NCBI GenBank assembly: GCA_947487205.1
Contig: CANKVU010000026.1
Coordinates: 1-44,422, forward strand
Direction of reading: 5' to 3'
DNA from: an uncultured Paracoccaceae bacterium
GTDB taxonomy: Bacteria; Pseudomonadota; Alphaproteobacteria; Rhodobacterales; Rhodobacteraceae
DNA length: 44,422 bases
The position numbers were made by a program, and so were the translations under genes. Within the stretch, counting starts at the first letter, position 1. Each line of letters begins with the position of its first letter. The notes beneath the pieces are model-generated. The model was not told the DNA's origin, ran no database searches, and saw only the letters and a program-made list of their open reading frames with translations. This document shows positions 1-7,271 of this stretch, piece after piece.

Positions 1-1
1 C

Positions 2-169
2 GTAGAGTGCGTCTTCCTGTCCATGGAGGGCTATCCTTCGAGAGTTCGGCCCTCCAGGCAAGCCGGGGCGGTTCAGACGCGGTTCGAAAAGGCGATCCAC
101 ACGCTGGTTCAGCGCAATGGACTCGAGAAGGACCGCGATGCTGGCATGGTTGTGGACGCGGCTGAGTGA
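2..169 (+). CDS. C-terminal 55 residues of an unknown protein (cut by window edge)
   Basis: Frame 2 is open from the window edge to a TGA at 167-169 and reads like real protein: mixed charged and hydrophobic residues, with a helical stretch containing FEKAIHTLVQRNGLEKD. The start lies outside the window. I do not recognise a family. Its end overlaps the next gene by 32 bases when that gene starts at 138, which suggests translational coupling. Confidence 0.45.
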   Translation, partial: VECVFLSMEGYPSRVRPSRQAGAVQTRFEKAIHTLVQRNGLEKDRDAGMVVDAAE

Positions 170-1067
170 GGACGGCGCCCGGGTCTCGATCTCGGGCCGG
201 GCACTGAGCCGTTTTCCTGCAAACGATATCGAGCGCCTCTTGCGGGCGCAGGTGCTGATCGAAGAGCGGAAGGCCGATACCTGGTCTGTCTGCGCGGAGT
301 GCGATTGCGGGCTTGATGCGCGCCCCGTCGAACAGTCGGGTGATGCGTTCCGGGCCTGCTGCCCGCACGATCCCGCCGAAGACGTGATCCTGCAGAACGA
401 CGATCTGCGCCGTTTTTCGGTCGACGTCGATCGGCTCGTGGCCCGAATTGCGGCCAGCGGGAATCTTGGCGGCGCGGTCGCCCGCGTTGCGGACGGCCTC
501 TGGCTATTGGGGGACACACCGTCCGGCCATACCGTGGTCCTGTCATTCGATGCCGACAATCTGGTTGCGCCGGGCGCGGTGATGGCGATCAGGGCGGCCG
601 TGGGGGCGAAGCCGATCATGGCAATCGTCCACGACCTTTCTGCAACAATCGCCGTCAGGCTGCGGGAGGTCGGGGTCGAGCCCCACGAAATTGCAGCGGT
701 TTTCAAGGCAGGGTCGGATGGCACGGAACGCCTCGTCCTCGATCCGCCATCTTCAGTTCCGCGTCTTGTCATGACGCTTTCGGCGCAATCAGTCACTCTC
801 GACGGCCGTCGGCTCGACCTGCCGACTCAGATGTTCGCGCTGTTTCGTCTGCTGATCGAGCAATCCGTCAAGCGTGATCCAGTCCTGAAAAATCAGGAGA
901 TCGAGACGCAGACCGGCCGGCCGCCCAACCAGATCATCCGAGACCTTCGGAAGGCGCTGGTCGGTTGTGGGCTGACCAGCGACCATGCAAAGGCGTTGGT
1001 CGCGACGGTACATGCTCGCGGCTATCGGCTCGGCCTCGACCCTGCCGAAGTGGCCATCGAACCCTGA
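138..1067 (+). CDS. Cys-rich N-terminus plus OmpR-type winged-helix regulator
   Basis: About 309 residues. An ATG also exists at 117, but 138 is chosen because AAGGA at 128-132 sits five bases before it. The N-terminal third has a Cys cluster (CAECDCG, later ACC) that may bind zinc. The middle resembles an alpha/beta domain without an obvious active site. The last 90 residues look like an OmpR/PhoB winged helix: a strand (VTLDGRRLDLP), helices, then RDLRKAL and a closing HARGYRL hairpin. There is no receiver domain with a phospho-acceptor Asp. Inferred role: DNA-binding regulator of the early phage operon that follows. The winged helix is a pattern-level call; the role is inference. Confidence 0.6.
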   Translation: MLAWLWTRLSEDGARVSISGRALSRFPANDIERLLRAQVLIEERKADTWSVCAECDCGLDARPVEQSGDAFRACCPHDPAEDVILQNDDLRRFSVDVDRLVARIAASGNLGGAVARVADGLWLLGDTPSGHTVVLSFDADNLVAPGAVMAIRAAVGAKPIMAIVHDLSATIAVRLREVGVEPHEIAAVFKAGSDGTERLVLDPPSSVPRLVMTLSAQSVTLDGRRLDLPTQMFALFRLLIEQSVKRDPVLKNQEIETQTGRPPNQIIRDLRKALVGCGLTSDHAKALVATVHARGYRLGLDPAEVAIEP

Positions 1068-1139
1068 GGCCGCCACACACAATCCGCACATAACAAACAC
1101 ACGGCAATCACACCGGCGGCAGCGCGCTGAACGGCACAT

Positions 1140-1164
1140 TCGGAACAACAGCAACATGTTCCGA
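1140..1164 (+). promoter_or_regulatory. 8-bp inverted repeat upstream of the sigma-like gene
   Basis: TCGGAACA (1140-1147) and TGTTCCGA (1157-1164) form a perfect inverted repeat with a 9-base spacer. The right arm runs into the GAGG ribosome-binding site (1163-1166) of the gene starting at 1176. It could be an operator or an RNA hairpin that hides the ribosome-binding site. No other copy was noticed. Confidence 0.35.
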
Positions 1165-1175
1165 GGTGCTCCCGA

Positions 1176-1769
1176 ATGTTTCCGCCGATTTCCCCCGACG
1201 ACCTTGCCACGCTGATCGACGAGGCGGCCGTTGCCGCGCGTCGCCTGCATCGCAAGCTGGTGCTGCCTGCCGCCGATCTCGACGATCTCCGCCAGGACCT
1301 GCTGGTCGACCTGATCTGCCGGTTGCCGGGTTTTGACGCCCGCCGTGGCAGCATCGGCGCTTTCGCCAACATCGTCTTGCGCAACCAGTCCTCGCGCATC
1401 GCCATCCGCCATCATCGCCAGCGCAGGATGCAGGGCGGCACGGTGCTTTCGCTCGATGCTCCCGTTTCCGGCGCGACCGAACTGCTGGGCTGCTTGCTGG
1501 CGGAAGCCGATGGTCTGGCCGCCTGGCATGGGCAGGACCGCTCTGCGACGGACGACGCCGAGACCCACCACGATCTCGCCCGGGTGCTGGGCGGCCTGCC
1601 CGGGGAAGCGCGCGGGCTTTGCGCGGCGCTTGGCACATGCGCTGTCGCGGAGATCGTCGAACGCACCGGCACCTCCCGTTCCGCCCTCTACCGTCACATC
1701 GCCCGCCTGCGGCTCGACCTCGCCATGCGCGGGATTGGGGCCGAGTGGGACGGTTCGAAAGCGGCGTGA
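1176..1769 (+). CDS. Sigma-70-like (ECF-type) transcription factor
   Basis: 197 residues. Residues about 30-80 match the sigma region 2 pattern: an acidic DLRQDLLVDLICRLPGFD helix, then RRGSIGAFANIVLRNQ, the stretch that binds core RNA polymerase and the -10 element. Residues about 145-190 form a region 4-like helix-turn-helix (AVAEIVERTGTSRSALYRHIARL). Length fits small ECF sigma factors. As first gene of the early operon it may redirect host polymerase to phage promoters. It could instead be a sigma-like regulator that no longer binds core. GAGG lies nine bases before the ATG, and an inverted repeat overlaps the leader. Confidence 0.7.
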   Translation: MFPPISPDDLATLIDEAAVAARRLHRKLVLPAADLDDLRQDLLVDLICRLPGFDARRGSIGAFANIVLRNQSSRIAIRHHRQRRMQGGTVLSLDAPVSGATELLGCLLAEADGLAAWHGQDRSATDDAETHHDLARVLGGLPGEARGLCAALGTCAVAEIVERTGTSRSALYRHIARLRLDLAMRGIGAEWDGSKAA

Positions 1770-1782
1770 GTAGAGGATCGAC

Positions 1783-2139
1783 ATGGAGATGATCGTCATG
1801 CCCCTCACCGAATTCACGCCCGCAAAGGTCCGGCCGCTCACCGACATCGAGTTCTGCGCCTGGATCGGCCAAGCCATGCCGGGCGACCGGCTCGAGTATC
1901 ATCGCGGGTTTCTCGGGATCGATACCACGGCGGTGATTTCCACCTTGCCGGAACCGGAGCGCCGCAGGCTTGGGGCGTTGGCCAGTGCCGCCCACCGCGC
2001 CTTCGAGGCCGCGCTGGTGCATCTGGTGCAGGTCCGCGTCGGCCCTGATCGCTTCGCTTATCTGGCCATCGCGCGGACCAAGCCGCGCCATGCGCCGATC
2101 CCGTTTTCCCAACTCATCGCGACAGAGGAGGCCGCCTGA
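1783..2139 (+). CDS. Hypothetical phage early protein
   Basis: 118 residues, not recognised. An alternative in-frame ATG at 1798 would give a protein beginning MPLTEFTPAKV. No signal peptide, membrane segment or Cys cluster is visible; the centre (RRLGALASAAHRAFEAALVH) is predicted helical. It lies 13 bases after the sigma-like gene and its TGA overlaps the next ATG (TGATG at 2137-2141), so it is probably co-translated in the early operon. Confidence 0.6.
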   Translation: MEMIVMPLTEFTPAKVRPLTDIEFCAWIGQAMPGDRLEYHRGFLGIDTTAVISTLPEPERRRLGALASAAHRAFEAALVHLVQVRVGPDRFAYLAIARTKPRHAPIPFSQLIATEEAA

Positions 2140-2531
2140 TGCGCGCCACGCTTGCCTGGATCGGGGATCGGCTTCCGCCGTCCCTCTACTTCCTTCTGGC
2201 CGGAAATTCGGCCCCATCCCCCAACGGAGACCACGATATGACCGAGACCAACGGCCCGCTTGCGCGCCTGCGCAAGGCTTTCCGCAGCCTTGAGGATCTG
2301 CCGGAGGTGATCCCCGCCGCCTGGCGTCCCGGCGATGCCAGCGATCCGCTGCCCGTCGAGACCGCGAGTGTCGACGAGATCGCCATCGCGATCGTCGCCG
2401 CGAATGCCGAACTGTCCGCGGCCATCCAGCGATCCTCGGCGCTGGAAAAGCTCCATCGTCTGGCGCGTGAAGCCGGGGCTGTCGGCACGGACCGCGCCGT
2501 GGATGCGGCACTGAAGCGGGAGGGGCTGTAA
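2139..2531 (+). CDS. Hypothetical phage early protein
   Basis: 130 residues from ATG 2139, which overlaps the upstream stop. A second in-frame ATG at 2238 follows a GGAG and would give a 97-residue protein starting MTETNGPLARLRKAF. The first 33 residues look less protein-like than the rest, so 2238 may be the true start. The remainder is helical (IAIAIVAANAELSAAIQRSSALEKLHRLARE). Family not recognised. Its TAA overlaps the next ATG. Confidence 0.55.
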   Translation: MRATLAWIGDRLPPSLYFLLAGNSAPSPNGDHDMTETNGPLARLRKAFRSLEDLPEVIPAAWRPGDASDPLPVETASVDEIAIAIVAANAELSAAIQRSSALEKLHRLAREAGAVGTDRAVDAALKREGL

Positions 2532-3049
2532 TGGCCACGCCTTTCCCCAGCACCGAGGCGCCGACCGAGGCCCGCCTCGACAACCTGCCAACGTTCGACG
2601 ACCTCGAGCGGCTGTCCATCGGCGAGATCGCCGACATGCCCGCTGCGCTGCTTCTTGCGCTGCAGGACGAAGCAGCGGCCGAGAGCGCCCGGGTCAAGCG
2701 CCTGAAGGACCGTTTCGAGGCGGCACTGGCGCAGCGATATGGCGCCGCGACCGAGGCCGAGCGGTCTGCGCAGGGCAAGACCTCGGGCACGGTCCGGATC
2801 GAGGATGCGGGTGTGGTGGTCATCGCCGACCTGCCGAAGAAGGTCACGTGGGATCAGGACCGGCTGGCCACCATGGCAACCCGGATCCGAGAGGCCGGCG
2901 ACGACCCGACCCAGTATCTCGAGATCGCCTATCGCGTGCCCGAACGCCGCTTCGGGGCCTGGCCCGACGCCATGCGCGACGGCTTCGCAGCCGCCCGGTC
3001 CGAGACCACCGGCAAACCCGTGTTCCGGCTCGAGACCCGAGACCGGTGA
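2531..3049 (+). CDS. Hypothetical phage protein next to the recombination genes
   Basis: 172 residues, starting in a TAATG overlap with the previous gene. The N-terminal half is acidic and helical, with a possible coiled coil around AAAESARVKRLKDRFEAALAQR. The second half (VTWDQDRLATMATRIREAG, then YLEIAYRVPERRF) looks like a compact alpha/beta domain. I do not recognise it with certainty. Its place just before the RecA-like ATPase suggests a role in replication or recombination, which is inference. Confidence 0.6.
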   Translation: MATPFPSTEAPTEARLDNLPTFDDLERLSIGEIADMPAALLLALQDEAAAESARVKRLKDRFEAALAQRYGAATEAERSAQGKTSGTVRIEDAGVVVIADLPKKVTWDQDRLATMATRIREAGDDPTQYLEIAYRVPERRFGAWPDAMRDGFAAARSETTGKPVFRLETRDR

Positions 3050-3150
3050 CGCGCGGCGGCGGAACGCCCGAGCGGCAACGCCGGGCAGGTTCCCCTTCGG
3101 CACCCGGTCACCCCCGCCGCCGCGCTACTTTCAATCCTTCGGAGAACCCC

Positions 3151-4008
3151 ATGGCCTTCCGCATCATCACCGCCGACGAACGCCTCTCGGCCGCCGAGAA
3201 CAAGACCTCGCTCGCCATCTTCGGCCCGCCCGGCGTGGGCAAGACCACGCTGCTGAAATCCCTCCCTGCCGAGGAAACCGTCTGCCTCGACCTCGAGGCT
3301 GGCATGAAATCGGTGCAGGACTGGCGCGGCGCGTCGATCCCGGTGCGCAGCTTCACCGACTTCCGCGATCTGGCGGTGCTGATCGGCGGGCCGGACCCCG
3401 CGCAACATCCGCACTCCTGGTACGGGACCGAACGGCACGCGTGGCTGCAGGCCCAGCACCGCGACAGCGGCATCGAGGCCTTCCTCGCCGCGCGCCGCAT
3501 CGTCTTTGTCGACTCGATCACCGATCTGACCCGGCAGGCGATGGCCTATGCCCGCCAGCAGCCTGAGGCCTTCTCGGACCGGACCGGCAAGCCGGATGTC
3601 CGCGGTGCCTATGGGCTTATGGGGCGTGAGGTGATCCAGGCGCTGAAGCACCTCCAGCATGCACGCGGCAAGACCGTGATCTTCGTCGGCGTGCTGGAAA
3701 AGGTGACCGACGATTTCGGCGCCGTCACCTGGCAACCGCAGATGGAAGGCAGCAAGGCCGGGCGAGAATTGCCCGGTATCGTGGACCAGGTGGTTTCGAT
3801 GCAGCTTTTCGCCCGCGATGCCGAGGGCGGCTGGGTGCTGGACGAGACCGCCACCGACCGCCGCCTTGTCTGCAAGTCCGGCAATCCCTGGGGCCTTCCA
3901 GCCAAGGACCGCTCCGGCCGTCTCGACCTGACCGAACCGCCCGATCTCGGCGCGCTGCTCGCGCGGATCGACGGCCGCACCTCGCGTGAACCCGCTTTCG
4001 CCACCTGA
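3151..4008 (+). CDS. RecA-like AAA ATPase, Sak4-type recombinase
   Basis: 285 residues from ATG 3151, with GGAG ten bases upstream; the upstream extension of the frame lacks this support. A Walker A motif, GPPGVGKT, lies at residues 25-32. A Walker B-like strand, RRIVFVDS, ends at Asp121. A SITDL sensor-like segment and a QMEGSKAGRELPGIVDQ region follow, as in phage AAA_24 ATPases. Such proteins act as minimal RecA-like single-strand annealing recombinases or as replication ATPases. The next gene codes for an SSB-like protein, the usual partner of Sak4, which supports a recombination role. ATP binding is secure; the precise role is inferred. Confidence 0.8.
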   Translation: MAFRIITADERLSAAENKTSLAIFGPPGVGKTTLLKSLPAEETVCLDLEAGMKSVQDWRGASIPVRSFTDFRDLAVLIGGPDPAQHPHSWYGTERHAWLQAQHRDSGIEAFLAARRIVFVDSITDLTRQAMAYARQQPEAFSDRTGKPDVRGAYGLMGREVIQALKHLQHARGKTVIFVGVLEKVTDDFGAVTWQPQMEGSKAGRELPGIVDQVVSMQLFARDAEGGWVLDETATDRRLVCKSGNPWGLPAKDRSGRLDLTEPPDLGALLARIDGRTSREPAFAT

Positions 4009-4026
4009 TCCCTGAAAGGAACTGAC

Positions 4027-4776
4027 ATGAGCTACGATCTGAACGACGCCCAGCCTCAGATGGCCCCCATCGGCGAGCTGATCCCGGACGGCACCTTCGC
4101 CAAGGTCCGCCTGACCATCCGCCCCGGCGGGGTGAATGGCGCAACCCCGATGGATGCGGGGCTGCTGAAGGCCTCGCAGTCCAGCGATGCGCGCATGCTC
4201 GACTGCGAATTCACCGTGGTCGAGGGCCCGCACGCCCGCCGCAAGTTCTGGCAGAGCTTCACCGTGGCAGGCGGAAAGCTCGACGAGAAAGGCCAGTCCA
4301 TCGGCTGGAAGATCTCGAAATCCACGTTTCGCGCCATGGTCGACAGCGCCCTCGGTCTCGATCCCCGCGACGAAACACCGGCGACCAAGGCAAAGCGGGT
4401 GCTGCCCGGCCTCAAGCATCTCGACGGCATCGTCTTCGCCGCCCGCATCATGGTGGAGCCCGCCTCGAACCCGCAATACCGCGACCAGAACCGCATCGCC
4501 AACGTCGTTCTGCCCGACGAGGCGCAGCATACGGCCGTCATGCGTGGTGAAACCGTCCCGCCGGAACCCGTCAACGCCCCGCCGCGCAAGGCCACGAGCG
4601 TCGCGGCGCCGGGCTGGCAGGCGCCGGCACCGGCATGGGGCGCGGCACCGCAGCCCACTGCGACGGCCGCTCCGACCTGGGGAGCACAGACCGGACCCGC
4701 TGCACCGGCCACGCCCCAAACACCGGCACCCGCAGCACCGGGCACCCCGGCGATGCCCGCGTGGCTCAATGGCTGA
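4027..4776 (+). CDS. Single-stranded DNA-binding-like protein (DUF669-like)
   Basis: 249 residues. AAAGGAA precedes the ATG. The first 170 residues look like the OB-fold-like phage family that pairs with Sak4 ATPases: IPDGTFAKVRLTI, then an EFTVVEGPHARRKFWQSFTV strand pair, then GLKHLDGIVFAARIMVE. The remaining 75 residues are a low-complexity Ala/Pro/Thr/Trp tail ending in PAMPAWLNG, like the disordered tails of SSBs, though without the usual acidic DDDIPF tip. Inferred role: coating ssDNA during replication and annealing. It overlaps the next gene by eight bases. Confidence 0.65.
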   Translation: MSYDLNDAQPQMAPIGELIPDGTFAKVRLTIRPGGVNGATPMDAGLLKASQSSDARMLDCEFTVVEGPHARRKFWQSFTVAGGKLDEKGQSIGWKISKSTFRAMVDSALGLDPRDETPATKAKRVLPGLKHLDGIVFAARIMVEPASNPQYRDQNRIANVVLPDEAQHTAVMRGETVPPEPVNAPPRKATSVAAPGWQAPAPAWGAAPQPTATAAPTWGAQTGPAAPATPQTPAPAAPGTPAMPAWLNG

Positions 4777-5089
4777 GGTGCGGCGGAAGCGGCGGTCAGG
4801 TGGGTCCGCAGGGTCGCCTGCCGCCGAGCCCGATGGGGATGGGCCGGCAGACCGGCCCATGACCCCCGACGAATGGCAGGCGCATGTGACGCGCGCCGCC
4901 GCGCTGGAGATCGGAACATGGCTCGAGGCCCGAGGAAGACTGCACCAACCCATCGCAAGCCTTACCCTCGGCGACCTCGAGGCCATGGCCAGCAACGCGA
5001 TCTCGCGCTGGATCGTGATGCAGACCGAGAAGCTCCAGCGGGCGGGTTGGCCGCCCGAGGACCCGATCGCGAATTTCCTGCTGGGGTAG
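4769..5089 (+). CDS. Hypothetical small phage protein
   Basis: 106 residues from ATG 4769, overlapping the SSB-like gene by eight bases. The N-terminus is basic and disordered (RRKRRSGGSAG, then acidic residues). The C-terminal 75 residues look like a helical domain: MTPDEWQAHVTRAAALE, GDLEAMASNAISRWIVMQ, ending GWPPEDPIANFLLG. Family not recognised. It ends in TAG at 5087-5089, right where the zinc-finger protein of the next frame begins. Confidence 0.6.
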   Translation: MAEVRRKRRSGGSAGSPAAEPDGDGPADRPMTPDEWQAHVTRAAALEIGTWLEARGRLHQPIASLTLGDLEAMASNAISRWIVMQTEKLQRAGWPPEDPIANFLLG

Positions 5090-5457
5090 CGCTCTGCGCC
5101 GTCTGCGCGCGGGAAGCCCGCGGCTTCGGCTACGTCCACCGCCTCCAGCGCGACCGCTATCCCTATCACCGCTTCTGCTCGCTCCGCTGTCAGGACGTGG
5201 GCAGCGCAATCGCCCAAAGGATGAATGGCATGATCGACAAGACCGCCCGCGAGGCACAAGCGATCCGCGACGCGCGGGCGCTCTTTGCCGAAGCGCTGAC
5301 CGACCTCGGGCTCATGGAGCCCTTCTTCAACCGCACCGCCGCCGACATCGACCGGCTGATCGAGGCGGCCGTCACCGGCTATGTCGACAGCATGCTGGCG
5401 CAGGGCGCGCGCAAGGAGCGGACCGGCACGGCCCATGACGATCCGATTCCGTTCTGA
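5047..5457 (+). CDS. Zinc-finger protein, DUF6511-like; start uncertain
   Basis: The protein-like part starts at VALCAVCAREARGFG (about 5086) and has the pattern C-x2-C ... FCSLRC, which suggests a treble-clef zinc finger, followed by a helical domain ending DDPIPF. It resembles the DUF6511 family of Rhodobacterales phages. No usual start codon lies at the domain boundary: the codon at 5086 is GTA. The nearest in-frame candidates are TTG at 5047, used here, and ATGs at 4918 and 4873 deep inside the previous gene. A former GTG overlapping a TGA may have changed to GTA/TAG. Function unknown, probably nucleic-acid or protein binding. Confidence 0.55.
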   Translation: MAARGPDREFPAGVALCAVCAREARGFGYVHRLQRDRYPYHRFCSLRCQDVGSAIAQRMNGMIDKTAREAQAIRDARALFAEALTDLGLMEPFFNRTAADIDRLIEAAVTGYVDSMLAQGARKERTGTAHDDPIPF

Positions 5458-5467
5458 GGGGGCCGTC

Positions 5468-5677
5468 ATGATCGATCTGAACAATGAGGCCGCCCCCTGG
5501 ACCGACCTTCTCGCCGCCGCGACGGCGAACGCCATCACCGACTTCGAGGTCGAGTTCTGCGAGAGCCTGCACCAGAAGCTGGAGACATCCGGCCCGCGAG
5601 CCCGGCAGACCGAGGCCCAGCATCACAAGCTGACCTGCATTGCGCAGGCTGGCGGGTTCTGGGAGCGCGACCAATGA
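5468..5677 (+). CDS. Small hypothetical protein with MIDLN start
   Basis: 69 residues from ATG 5468, ten bases after the previous stop and preceded by a G-rich GAGGGGG. Likely helical (LLAAATANAITDFEVEFCESLHQKL), ending GGFWERDQ. Family not recognised. The first five residues (MIDLN) and the surrounding DNA recur at the starts of the genes at 5674 and 8597. It overlaps the next gene by four bases (ATGA). Confidence 0.55.
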   Translation: MIDLNNEAAPWTDLLAAATANAITDFEVEFCESLHQKLETSGPRARQTEAQHHKLTCIAQAGGFWERDQ

Positions 5678-6525
5678 TCGACCTGAACCATGGCTCTGGT
5701 TGCCTCTATGGCCAGGACGCACCGCGTCCACCGATCGCCTCCGCCGTCTCGGCCGCCATCGACACCGCCCTGACGGCGCGCAATCGCGCCGAGCGCCCCC
5801 GCACCTATGTCAGTTCCTCTGGGCTCGGGCGCGACTGCATGCGCCAGATCCAGTTCGACTATCTCGCTGTCCCCAAGGACGAGGGCCACGAGTTTGAACC
5901 GCGCATCCTGCGGATCTTCGAGGCTGGACACCGGGCCGAGGACATTGTCGCGGGCTGGTTCCGGATCGCAGGGTTCGACCTGCGCACCGAACGCCCCGAT
6001 GGTCGCCAGTTCGGCTTCGAGGCCATGGCGGGCCGGTTCAAGGGCCATATCGACGGCTGCTTCGTCTCCGGCCCCGTGGCCATGGACTATCCCGCGCTCT
6101 GGGAGAACAAGGCGCTCGGCGCGTCGAGCTGGAAGGATGTGGTCAAGCGCGGCGTCAGCATCGCGCGCCCTGTCTACGCCGCCCAGATCGCGCTCTATCA
6201 GGCCTATATGGACCTGCCCAACCCGGCGCTCTTCACCGCGTTGAACCGCGACACGATGGAATTGCACACGGAACTCGTGCCCTTCGATGCCCGCCTGGCG
6301 CAGGAGATGTCGGATCGCGCATTCGGGGTCGTGCTGGCGTCCGAGGCGGGCGAATGGTTGCCTCGGGCGGCGACCGAACCCACGGCCGTCGTCTGCCGGG
6401 GTGGCATGGCGGCCGGCAAGTGGCACGCGCCCTGCGCATGGGCGGAGCGGTGCTGGGGTGAGCGGCGTCCCGGAAACGCTCCAGTGGAGCGTTTCAGCCG
6501 CGAACGGGCGGAGCCCTTGCGATGA
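5674..6525 (+). CDS. Cas4-like PD-(D/E)XK nuclease with Fe-S cysteines
   Basis: 283 residues. The nuclease core is visible: an acidic helix (HEFEPRILRIFEAGHRAED, 72-90), GHIDG with Asp127, WENK with Glu144 and Lys146, and the AAQIALYQAYM helix with Gln171. One N-terminal Cys (55) and three C-terminal Cys (241, 254, 260) match the layout used by Cas4, AddB and Dna2 nucleases to hold a 4Fe-4S cluster. Such enzymes process DNA ends, usually as exonucleases. It sits with a RecA-like ATPase and a RecD2-like helicase, so it probably resects ends for phage recombination. No CRISPR array or other cas gene is present. Start overlaps the upstream stop. Confidence 0.8.
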   Translation: MIDLNHGSGCLYGQDAPRPPIASAVSAAIDTALTARNRAERPRTYVSSSGLGRDCMRQIQFDYLAVPKDEGHEFEPRILRIFEAGHRAEDIVAGWFRIAGFDLRTERPDGRQFGFEAMAGRFKGHIDGCFVSGPVAMDYPALWENKALGASSWKDVVKRGVSIARPVYAAQIALYQAYMDLPNPALFTALNRDTMELHTELVPFDARLAQEMSDRAFGVVLASEAGEWLPRAATEPTAVVCRGGMAAGKWHAPCAWAERCWGERRPGNAPVERFSRERAEPLR

Positions 6526-7271
6526 TCCCCGACGCCTATGATCTCAAACGCATCGTCCGCGCCCATCGCGCGCGCTTCTGGCTGCCGGACCTGCTCGAAG
6601 GGTTCGAGTTCGCACCGGTCTGGCGCTTCGCCGATCAGGCGCAGTTCGATTCCGACGACGTCGATGCGCTGGCCCGCCGCCTGGCGGCCGGTCCGCAACG
6701 GTTGCCGCACCCCGAGACGATTTTTGAGTTGTCCGATCGCAGTCGGATCATCCGCAGCCAGATCGTCTACGCCCGACAGTGCGACGACGGCATCGAGGCG
6801 GTCTGGCTTGCCCTGTGGCGCAGCCCCAGACGTTGGACCGATATCCATGCCCATGTCCGGCTCGCCGATGGCGGCATCGCGGAATTCGCTACCAATCCGG
6901 CGCTCCGCGATGCAGGACTGGCGGAACAAAGCGGTCAGGCGGCGGCCGCCATCGTCTGGCGCGCGCTCGCGATCCTCGCATCCGCTGCAAGCATCAGCGA
7001 ACGGCAGATCGCCCCAATCAAGCGCAAACCCTTCGCGCGGGATGGCGTGCGCGGCTGGACCTGGCATCAGGTCGCCATCGATCCGGCCCGGCTTCGCACC
7101 GCATCCGAACGGCTCGGCGGCAGTCATGCCAGCCCGCGCTGGCACCTGCGTCGGGGGCATTGGCGTCAGTTGCCGGACGGTCGGCGCATCTTCGTGCGCC
7201 AATGCGAAGTGGGCGATCCCGCGCGCGGCGGGGTGGTGAAGGACTTTGCGGTGGAGGCGCGACAGGCATGA
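6522..7271 (+). CDS. Hypothetical phage replication-region protein
   Basis: 249 residues, joined to both neighbours by four-base ATGA overlaps. The N-terminal two thirds have no motif I recognise. The C-terminal segment has a basic, Trp-rich pattern (SPRWHLRRGHWRQLPDGRR, then IFVRQCEVGDPARGG) that I know from otherwise uncharacterised phage proteins. Basic and aromatic residues suggest nucleic-acid binding, but that is inference. Position between the nuclease and helicase argues for a part in DNA processing. Confidence 0.6.
   Translation: MIPDAYDLKRIVRAHRARFWLPDLLEGFEFAPVWRFADQAQFDSDDVDALARRLAAGPQRLPHPETIFELSDRSRIIRSQIVYARQCDDGIEAVWLALWRSPRRWTDIHAHVRLADGGIAEFATNPALRDAGLAEQSGQAAAAIVWRALAILASAASISERQIAPIKRKPFARDGVRGWTWHQVAIDPARLRTASERLGGSHASPRWHLRRGHWRQLPDGRRIFVRQCEVGDPARGGVVKDFAVEARQA

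Noticed and set aside
5674-6525. Cas4-like protein as part of a CRISPR-Cas system
   Set aside because: No repeat-spacer array and no other cas gene are visible; the neighbours are phage recombination genes.
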